Below are positions 1-7,300 of a stretch of DNA of 42,241 bases, one piece after another; position 1 is the stretch's first letter, and each line of letters opens with the position of its first letter. The notes beneath the pieces were generated by a model. It was given only the letters and a program-made list of their open reading frames with translations. It had not been told where the DNA came from and did not search any database. Origin of the DNA: Candidatus Kapaibacterium sp. (GTDB taxonomy: Bacteria; Bacteroidota; Ignavibacteria; Kapaibacteriales; UBA4661); the NCBI GenBank assembly GCA_004292595.1, contig RDXM01000112.1:1-42241 (forward strand), given 5' to 3'. A program made the translations under genes and the position numbers.

Positions 1-64
1 TCTTGTCTGTGGTCGTCGCCTGAAGCCCGCACCAACACGCACAGACAGGAATGTCTGTGCCACT
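1..64 (-). repeat. Family A hairpin repeat, copy 1 (cut by window edge)
   Basis: The segment holds one complete arm (ending in tctgtgccact) and part of the other arm (tcttgtctgtg). Between them lies the family loop, read on the minus strand as gtgttggtgcggg. Its missing end lies outside the window. The flank up to about position 100 also matches the flank of the copy near 38570, so this copy belongs to a longer sub-type. There is no coding content. Confidence 0.85.
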
Positions 65-156
65 AAATATTGTTGAAGTTTATCCATTTAATTTTTGAGA
101 CTTCCCTAGCGACACAACGCACAATTTTTTACCTCTTTTTCGTTGATTTATTGCCG

Positions 157-1464
157 ATGAATACTCCGTTTTCCATTCAAAAAAAAGTGCTGGTTCTTGC
201 CTATTATTTTCCGCCGATGGGACTGAGCGGTGTGCAGCGCACCTTGAAATTTACCAAGTATTTGCGCCGATTTCATTGGGAGCCGACCGTGATAACGACT
301 GGTCCGGTCGGCTATTATGCGCTCGATAAATCTTTGCAAGCAGAGCTAGAAGCCACTGGTATTCGCGTCCTGCGCACAAGCGGCGGCGACGTAAACGCCA
401 TGCTCGCTGGCAACGGCGACTACAAACAACGCGCCATGCCGCCCGAATTTCTCCGCAAAACGCTCTCTCGCATCAGTAGCTTTTTTTTCGTGCCAGACAA
501 CAAACGCTCGTGGGCAACACAAGCCTTCAAAGCCGCATCCGCACTCATGCAAGAAGAACAATTCGACCTTATTTTCGTGAGCGGTCCACCTTTTTCCGCC
601 ATGCAAGCCGGAGCGCGATTGAAGAAAAAATTTGGTGTGCCGCTCGTGGTGGATTACCGCGATTTGTGGTACGGCAATCAGTTCACCACCGACCCAACCC
701 CGCTTCATTCCTTTTTGAATCACAAAATGGAATACAATATGCTCACGGCGGCAGATAAAATCGTGGTAACAAATCGCAACATGAAAGCGCGAATGCTGGA
801 ACATCATCCTTTTTTGAGCTACGATGATATTTCCATAATTTCACAAGGCTACGACCCTGAAGATATGCTGCTGCCCGCCGCACCGCGCCCGAACTGGAAA
901 TTTCGTCTTGGCTACGCAGGAATGTTTTACGATTTTATCACGCCAAAGTTCTTTTTGAAGGCATTTCAGCAAATTGTTCAAGAGCAGCCGCAGCTTGCCG
1001 CCGATATGGAACTGCACTTTTTAGGGCTGTTCCGCAAAGAAAATACGCGGCTTGTGAAGAAACTTGGGCTGGAAAGCTACGTGCATCAATACGGCTATCT
1101 CGACCACAAAAACGCTGTTTCCATGCTGCAATCCTTCGACGCGCTCTGGATGATGGCTGGTAAAACTCGCAACGTGGACACGCACTCAAGCGGCAAGCTC
1201 TACGAATACTTTGGCACAAAAAAGCCGCTGATTGTCAGTGTGCCAGAAGGCGCATTAACACAGGCGGCGCGGAAATACGGCGCGGCAATCGTTACCGAAG
1301 CGGACAACATTTTTCAAATCAAACTTGCCATTCTTCAGTTGTATCAGCAGCACAAAAACCGCGAAACGATGCGCCCGAACATTGAGTTTGTCGAGCAGCA
1401 TCGGCGCGATTACTTGACCGAGCAACTGAGCAAAGAATTCAACTTCGCGCTCGACCATCCATAA
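157..1464 (+). CDS. GT4-like (GT-B fold) glycosyltransferase
   Basis: This 435-residue protein is a probable cytoplasmic glycosyltransferase that moves a sugar from a nucleotide-sugar donor to a glycan or lipid-linked acceptor. The N-terminus carries YYFPPMGLSGVQR (about residues 16-28), typical of the acceptor domain of GT4-type enzymes. SGPPFSAM (about 141) and VVDYRDLW (about 163) follow. The C-terminal half holds HSSGKLYEYFGTKKPLI (about 342), the donor-binding region with its Glu. The frame is open upstream to a TTG at 70, but the ATG at 157 puts the first beta strand immediately after a short leader, as in relatives, so it was chosen. The next gene is a second glycosyltransferase 76 bases downstream, so the pair probably acts in one surface-glycan pathway. 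The donor and acceptor cannot be told from sequence. Confidence 0.85.
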   Translation: MNTPFSIQKKVLVLAYYFPPMGLSGVQRTLKFTKYLRRFHWEPTVITTGPVGYYALDKSLQAELEATGIRVLRTSGGDVNAMLAGNGDYKQRAMPPEFLRKTLSRISSFFFVPDNKRSWATQAFKAASALMQEEQFDLIFVSGPPFSAMQAGARLKKKFGVPLVVDYRDLWYGNQFTTDPTPLHSFLNHKMEYNMLTAADKIVVTNRNMKARMLEHHPFLSYDDISIISQGYDPEDMLLPAAPRPNWKFRLGYAGMFYDFITPKFFLKAFQQIVQEQPQLAADMELHFLGLFRKENTRLVKKLGLESYVHQYGYLDHKNAVSMLQSFDALWMMAGKTRNVDTHSSGKLYEYFGTKKPLIVSVPEGALTQAARKYGAAIVTEADNIFQIKLAILQLYQQHKNRETMRPNIEFVEQHRRDYLTEQLSKEFNFALDHP

Positions 1465-1540
1465 AAAAAGATGAATACAAGGAATGGTGAGCATTTGAGG
1501 TTGTTTTTGAATATCAATGTGAACATCAAAATCTACAATT

Positions 1541-2680
1541 ATGATGATGAATACCATTCAAATACTATGTTTGCTTGCTGCGGGCGTATATCTCGTGCGA
1601 ACACTAGTTTTTGTCCTAGGCATAATTCTGGAGCGGCGCAAACAAGCTCAACACATCGTCAATACTAGCTTTCAGCCTTTTGTTTCGGTGGTTGTGCCAG
1701 CGCGGAACGAAGAAGGAAACATTGAACGTTGTGTGCGCTCGCTCATGCAAAGCACATATCCCGCCAATTCCTTTGAAGTAATTATTGTGAATGACCGCTC
1801 GGAAGACCGAACGGGCGAGATTTTATCAGGCTTGCAGACAGAATTTCCGCACTTGGTGGTGCATAATACAGAAGTGAGCGAGGGAGAGAAAAAATCAAAT
1901 TTGCAAGGCAAACCACGTGCTGTTCATCAAGGAATCATGCGCTCTCGCGGGGAAATTGTCTGTATGACCGATGCCGATTGCGAAATTCCCCCAACATGGA
2001 TTCGCGCCATTGCCAGAATGTATGCGCGTCCTGAAGTCGGCTTGGTTGCTGCTTTTACGCTTGTTTCTGGCAATCGTTTTTTTGATAAATTGCAAATGCT
2101 GGAATGGACAATCAACAACACAATGGCAAGCGCGGGCGTAGGTTTGAAGCAGCCGTTGGGCTGTTTTGGAAATAATCTCAGCGTCCGACGTAGCGTCTAT
2201 GAGGCACTTGGCGGCTACGAGCGCATTCCGTTTTCGGTAACGGAAGATTTAGCATTGCTGCAAGCAGTGTTCAATGCTGGACACGAAGTGTGCTATGTGT
2301 GCAGCCCCGAAACGGGAATCCAAACGATGCCGTGTCCCGATATTGCGAGCTTCTCCAAGCAGCACCAACGCTGGGTGAATGGCGGAAAAGCTCTGGGATG
2401 GCGCGGGCGTATTTTTGTCGTTTCGTCGCTGCTGATATGGATTGGTTTAGTTCCTGCGTTGCTGCAAGGCGCGTGGTTGTGGGCGTTGGGACTGGTGCTG
2501 GTGCGCATTCTTGCAAATATGCTGCTTACATTCCATTCCTTTGTTACACTCCGCATGGCATCTCGCTTGTGGCTGATGCCTTTTGCCGAGCCATTTTTTT
2601 TGCTGATTGAACTTGCCATGCCATTTTGGGCGATGAAATCCAAAGTAGAATGGAAAGGGCAGATTTTGCGCAATCATTAA
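1541..2680 (+). CDS. Membrane-bound family 2 glycosyltransferase (QxxRW type)
   Basis: This 379-residue protein is predicted to sit in the inner membrane with a cytoplasmic GT-A domain. One hydrophobic helix (about residues 5-30) precedes the catalytic domain. That domain starts with VSVVVPARNEEGN (48-60) and includes NDRSEDR (84-90), the metal-binding DAD (144-146), TED (234-236) with the likely catalytic Asp, and QHQRW (274-278). QxxRW is the signature of processive or polyisoprenoid-related GT2 enzymes such as cellulose or hyaluronan synthases and ceramide glucosyltransferases. Several C-terminal helices follow (about 293-365). Three consecutive ATG codons (1541, 1544, 1547) leave the exact start open. 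It follows the GT4-like gene closely and is probably co-transcribed with it. The product glycan is unknown. Confidence 0.88.
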   Translation: MMMNTIQILCLLAAGVYLVRTLVFVLGIILERRKQAQHIVNTSFQPFVSVVVPARNEEGNIERCVRSLMQSTYPANSFEVIIVNDRSEDRTGEILSGLQTEFPHLVVHNTEVSEGEKKSNLQGKPRAVHQGIMRSRGEIVCMTDADCEIPPTWIRAIARMYARPEVGLVAAFTLVSGNRFFDKLQMLEWTINNTMASAGVGLKQPLGCFGNNLSVRRSVYEALGGYERIPFSVTEDLALLQAVFNAGHEVCYVCSPETGIQTMPCPDIASFSKQHQRWVNGGKALGWRGRIFVVSSLLIWIGLVPALLQGAWLWALGLVLVRILANMLLTFHSFVTLRMASRLWLMPFAEPFFLLIELAMPFWAMKSKVEWKGQILRNH

Positions 2681-2713
2681 GGTTTCGTTGACAGAAATTC
2701 TCTTGAACACTTG

Positions 2714-2741
2714 TTGAAATATTTACGTTGAAATATTTACG
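2714..2741 (+). promoter_or_regulatory. Tandem 14-bp direct repeat upstream of HxlR gene
   Basis: The unit ttgaaatatttacg occurs twice head to tail (2714-2727 and 2728-2741) and ends where the strong ribosome-binding sequence ggaggagg (2741-2748) begins. Its position directly before a DNA-binding regulator suggests a possible autoregulatory operator. This is inference, because HxlR proteins usually bind inverted sites. Confidence 0.4.
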
Positions 2742-2753
2742 GAGGAGGATGGT

Positions 2754-3122
2754 ATGAAAGACCGCACCCTTGCTCGCGCTACGCATCCCATTCTTGAAAA
2801 AACTGCTCTTTCCGATTCTTCTAGTGGCATGGATATTACGCTGGAGTTTGTTGGAAGCAAGTGGAAAATCTTGATATTGTGGAATGTACGCAATGGCGCA
2901 CAACGCTTCAGCGAACTGCGCAAGCACATTCCGAATATCACCGAAAAAATGCTTTCCCTGCAATTAAAACAACTCGAAGCCGATCATTTTATTTCCCGTG
3001 AAGTTTTCGCCGAAGTGCCGCCGCGCGTGGAATATACGCTCACCGACGAAGGAAAAACGCTGCTTCCCATGCTCGAAGCAATGTCCGCGTGGGGTGAGCA
3101 AAAGGCGAAAAAGACCAGTTGA
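2754..3122 (+). CDS. HxlR-family winged-helix transcriptional regulator
   Basis: This 122-residue protein is a single winged helix-turn-helix domain of the HxlR type, which works as a dimer on DNA and often responds to redox or aldehyde stress. Visible family features are GSKWKILILWNV (helix 1), the RFSELRKHIPNITEKMLSLQ recognition region, LEADHFISREVF, and the wing PPRVEYTLTDEGKTL. The start is well supported by ggaggagg five bases before the ATG, unusually strong for this genome. No Cys typical of HypR-like redox sensors is present. No obvious target gene is adjacent: the upstream gene is a glycosyltransferase and the downstream gene is convergent. Confidence 0.93.
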   Translation: MKDRTLARATHPILEKTALSDSSSGMDITLEFVGSKWKILILWNVRNGAQRFSELRKHIPNITEKMLSLQLKQLEADHFISREVFAEVPPRVEYTLTDEGKTLLPMLEAMSAWGEQKAKKTS

Positions 3123-3125
3123 ATT

Positions 3126-3235
3126 ATACCGTTTCGATTGTAAAATGAATAGTTTCAATTCTCCGAAACAAGGCAGCATACTGCCTTGCTCAAATCAAAG
3201 TATTCAAAATACAGTCAAAACGGTCAAAACGGTAT
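3126..3235. repeat. Family B nested palindrome element, copy 1
   Basis: This element of about 110 bp begins with ataccgttt and ends with the exact reverse complement aaacggtat. Its two halves form an imperfect palindrome centred on caaggcagcatactgccttg. It starts only 4 bases after the HxlR stop codon. Related copies lie at 38601-38696 (inside a family A element) and, as a short core, at 25839-25866. Confidence 0.85.
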
Positions 3236-3261
3236 TATTCGCTCTTGCAGGAAAAATTCTG

Positions 3262-3309
3262 CCAGAAAAAACAAACGCCGAAGCGCATAGATTATGCTCT
3301 TCGGCGTTT
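3262..3309 (-). terminator. Rho-independent terminator of the 3343-4161 gene
   Basis: A stem of aaacgccgaa (3273-3282) and ttcggcgttt (3300-3309), with extra inner pairing gcata/tatgc, is followed on the minus strand by a T-rich run (A-rich at 3265-3271). It lies between two convergent genes and could also stop transcription from the HxlR side. Confidence 0.8.
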
Positions 3310-3342
3310 ATTGTTTCTGCCAAGCTGTTGCCGTGTAAAGTC

Positions 3343-4161
3343 TTAAAACTTATACTTCACCGAAACACCTGCCCGCGCTGAACTTGCCGTCCAGACGCTA
3401 TTTTGCGGCAAATCGCTTACAAGCGGCATAATACCGTAAGCGAAGAATGCTTCTGGGGTAAGAATTAAGCGGTCGGTGAGGTTGATGTTATAGCTCAAGC
3501 CCGCCATTGGTGCGATTGTTACGCTGCTCACATTCGGAAGTGTGCCTGTGCGCTCATTGCGGATGCGCCCGCCTGTTGTGAAAAAGCCGCCGTCAGTAGG
3601 AGCAATCAAGGTTTCTCGTTGGGTGTATGCCGAGCCGACGGTTACATTTACCCGTGCGCCCAAGTGTACGTTCAAGCCTTCCACGATGTTGTAGCCGACC
3701 ATTGGCTCAATAGCGACAGATTGTATGTTTGCATTCAAGGTAAATTCGCTTGTGCCGTCGTCGAATGTGCCGTCGGAGCGACCAACGCGGTAGTTGGAGC
3801 GCGTGAGCAAATTGCTGTTTTGCACAGAATACGCGCCACGCAAGCCCACACTAAGCTGCTCGGTAACGAGATACTCCATCACAATTCCTGCCGACCACGT
3901 ACCAATATTCGTCGCACCAGCGTAGGCGGCTGGCTCGTTGGAGCCGCCTGTGCGCGGTGCGAAAATTGGCGCGGTGGGAAGCTCAAGAAAATTTGCCGAG
4001 CCGAAGTCGGCACCAAAACCGCCCGACACGCCAATCGAGAATTTACGCGGTTTCGGGATTTGCGCTTCTGCCGTTTCTACGCCAATGCTGATGCCAATGC
4101 CTGTGAGTAGCATCGCAGCAAGCGCAGTGGCGGAAACAAGAGATTTCAACGATGATTTCAT
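3343..4161 (-). CDS. Outer membrane beta-barrel protein
   Basis: This 272-residue protein is predicted to be exported by Sec and inserted in the outer membrane. A signal peptide (about residues 1-33, ending AEA before QIPKP) is followed by alternating amphipathic strands. Examples are FSIGVSGGFGADFG, LSVGLRGAYSV, GLNVHLGARVNVTVG and the last strand ARAGVSVKYKF, which ends in Phe as barrels usually do. The barrel resembles the N-terminal part of the OmpA-family protein at 21911. Both share a GLNVHLGAR/ALSIYLGIR strand, a GLSYxI strand and a PEAFFxxG segment in the same order. It lies downstream of the giant protease on the same strand, with a hairpin repeat between. A porin or structural role is possible, but nothing in the sequence fixes a substrate. 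Confidence 0.85.
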   Translation of the reverse strand: MKSSLKSLVSATALAAMLLTGIGISIGVETAEAQIPKPRKFSIGVSGGFGADFGSANFLELPTAPIFAPRTGGSNEPAAYAGATNIGTWSAGIVMEYLVTEQLSVGLRGAYSVQNSNLLTRSNYRVGRSDGTFDDGTSEFTLNANIQSVAIEPMVGYNIVEGLNVHLGARVNVTVGSAYTQRETLIAPTDGGFFTTGGRIRNERTGTLPNVSSVTIAPMAGLSYNINLTDRLILTPEAFFAYGIMPLVSDLPQNSVWTASSARAGVSVKYKF

Positions 4162-4212
4162 AACTGTTTGGTTACATGATAAAGAAAAATGTTTGGTTTT
4201 TTTGAGGATGTT

Positions 4213-4303
4213 CCCTCATCCTAACCCTTCTCCCAAAGGGAGAAGGGCAAGATGCAGAATCTCCTCTGAAGCCCTCTCCCTCTGGGAGAGGGTTGGGTGA
4301 GGG
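4213..4303. repeat. Family E hairpin repeat (ccctcatcctaaccc type)
   Basis: The ends ccctcatcctaaccc and gggttgggtgaggg are inverted. Each half contains its own small palindrome (ttctcccaaagggagaa and ctctccctctgggagag). Only one copy was found in the window. It fills the gap between the protease stop and the start of the outer membrane protein gene, so it may affect read-through on the minus strand. Similar sequences are common as dispersed repeats in many genomes (general knowledge, not checked). Confidence 0.75.
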
Positions 4304-4314
4304 CATTCCTTTAA

Positions 4315-7300
4315 TTATCGAATCACCGTTATCGTTAGCGATTCCTTATCCAACGTGTTGCGCAGCGTGAGCAAGTACGCGCCAGAAGGCAAGCCCGTCA
4401 GCGGCACACGTGCTGTATGCTCGCCCGCAGCTTGCTCGCGGAAGGTCTGCTCAAAAACTACTGTTCCTGCGGCATTGCTGAGGCTGAGGGTTACGGTGCT
4501 GTTGTCTTTCAAGCTGTACAGTACCGAAGCCATATCGTTGGCGGGGTTCGGGCTGATGCTCGCAAGTTGCAAGGTGCGTCCTGGCGAGAGGAACAACTGC
4601 TGTCCGCCCGCTTGGTTCAAGCCTTGCAGCGTGAATCGCGCTCCGATTTGATTTTGGCTAAAGCGTTCTGGGAAGCCCAGCAAAATAGTATTGGAGAGCG
4701 AAATGAACGTTGCTGCTGCATTGCCAATACCTGCACGGAAATTCAACGTCACGGTTGTGTCTGCCGCCGCACCGCGTGGAACGGTGATAGTGATAGTCCG
4801 CGAACCGCCGCCAACGCTCGTTGCAACAATGCCACCTGCGTTCAAAAATTCCAGCACACTCGCATTATAGCTCAGTTGAACGAGCATTGGCGTTGTTGCA
4901 GGAATGTTTTGACGATTGCGAATGACAATCGGCAAGCTGAGTGCATCGCCAGGGCGTCCCGTCAGTTCGAGGCGGGCTGTGGGCGTGGTGGTGGTGGCTG
5001 TCGGAACATCGGTCAAATCCAAGCGTCCCGATGCGGCGCGAAGATTTGCATTCGGCGAAAATACGCCATCCAAGCGGAGTGCGCTGCCTACGTCATTGCC
5101 AAGCAACGTGCGGAAACGCAAGCGTGTCAGCACGGAATCGCCCGCGCCCGTCGTTGCGGGAACTTGCAGCGTGAGCGGAATAATGCGCTGTCCGTCCACA
5201 ACCTGTCCTTGCGGCGTTGCGCCGATGGGTTGCAAAATGCTTGCGTTCACGCGCAAGGTCGCATAAATCGGGCTTCCGGGCGCGAAACGGCGGGCATTGC
5301 GCAGCGTAATCGGCACGTCAATTTCTTGACCAATTCCCGCACGTGCGTCCAGCGTCGCAATCGTCGCGCTGGCTGGCGGAACAAGTGCGGTACCGCGAAT
5401 ATCCACGAACTGCACGGGGAATTCCGCATCGCTGCGCACTTCTACTCGTGCTTCTTTCACGCCAAGCGAATCGGGCGCGAAGAAAATTGTTGCCGTTGAA
5501 GAGCCAGTATTGCGAATCAGCGTCCCGTCAGGAATGGTGCGGGCAAAACGGAATTGCGACGCATCTTTGCCAACAATCCTGAGCGACGTAACGCGCACAG
5601 TATCACGCCCTGTGCTGGAAAGTACAAAGTTGATAGTTCCTGATGTCGTGCCTGGTTCGGCGGTTGGGAGAATCAAGGTTTGGATTGGCACAATGAGGCG
5701 TTTTCCTGCCACGCCTGTTCCCCAGACTTCGACCGCATCTACGCCGTAGGCGATATTGTGCGCAACGGTGAGTTGTGTTGTGCGGAAGCCTGCTTGCGCG
5801 GGACGGAAACGCACGACAATCGCGCTGGTGGAGTTAGCGGCAATAGAAGTTGGCGGTGTGCCATCCACACTGAAATCGCCCGCATTATCGCCCACAAAGC
5901 CGATAGAACTGATGCTCATTGTCGCGCTGCTGCTATTGCGCAGCGTAAAGGTGCGCGTTGCAGAGGTGTTTGTTGCCACTGTGCCAAATGGGAAGCGGAA
6001 TTGCTGCGGTGTGCTGTTGATAATCGTTGGTGTGAGCGGACGCAGCACTGATGTTACATCAATCGAAGCAGGAACCGCCGCACGGCTACCGAGCCGCGCA
6101 ATGCTCTCTGCCGCTTCATTGCTGAAGAGGCGCATATCAACCATTTTTTCTTCAGGGAATTTCGGTGCATACACCAGCGTCAGCGTTTGCTGCGTGGCGG
6201 GCTGCACCGTGAAGGGGAATTGCGTAAGGAAATAGAAATCATTCGAGGTAACAGCCGCATTCGTTGCCAGCGTGAAGGTGCCGCGTGTTACGGTTACGGG
6301 TGTTGTGCCGAAGTTCCGCAGCGAGTATTGGCGAATAATGCGCGATGTGCCTGTTGTGACGAATACTTCTGGTGGCAAGGGCGCAGTAGAGCCAAGTGGT
6401 GGGAAAGGGGATGTCGGCGACGGCAAGCGGTCAATACGGGAGAAATTCCCTGAACCGCCCGTCAAATCGACACCTTGCTCTTGCACCACACGCAGCACAA
6501 AATTTGGTGCAATGCCACTGCCCAAAAGCGGCAACAATGCTTGTACGCCGTCGTGAACAATGCGCAAATTCGCCAGAAGCGGGGAAGTTGTCAGCAGCGA
6601 CGAAAGATTATCTCTTGTGGTTGGCGAATAGCGCACTTGCAGGACGCGGGTGCTGTTTGGTGGAAGAACAAGCGGCAGCGTGGGCGCGTCCACAATCGTA
6701 AAGTCATTCTCGGTAATGTTTGCTGCGGTAGAAACTCTCAGCTCGGTAATCGTCATCGGATTCGGGCTGTAATTTGCGAAGGTGACGGGCAAAGTACGCA
6801 CCGTGCCGACGGTGACAGCACCAAACTCCACACCACGCGCAATCGTGGGCAGCGTTCCCAAGTAGCCGCCCGTGCGGGCGGTCGCGTTGATCTGCGTGCT
6901 GCGTGTGAAGGCGGTAACGCGCGGTGCGGAAAGTGCGGCAAAGTCGCCTGGCGTGTAGGTGTAAAGGTAGCCATTCGGAACAGTCAGCGTGAAGGAATTC
7001 AAGCGAGCAAAGTCGGTTGCGTCTGTGCCGAGAACGCTTGTTGTCCAGTTGTTGTTGTCGGCGGTGGTAATGCGGCGGATGTTGAAATCGCTTGGGGCAG
7101 CACCGCGCAGACCGACTTGCGTGGGCAAGGAGAAGGTTGCGCCGCGTGTGAAATCCATGCGTCCGTAGTGGAATTCAATGCGGTTCGAGGTTTCGTAGAG
7201 CTTGATTTGGAAATTAAAGTTTGCGTCTACCGCAGGTGCGTAGGGACTATCCACAAAGGAAGCATTTTTCCATTGCACGATAAAGACGCGATTGGGCGCA

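Noticed and set aside
4417-5499. Long plus-strand open frame (360 codons) antisense to the giant protease
   Set aside because: It has a Cys/Arg-rich, non-family sequence and lies opposite a gene with intact protease and sorting motifs; it is a shadow of the minus-strand coding frame. The same applies to 6475..7563 and similar frames.
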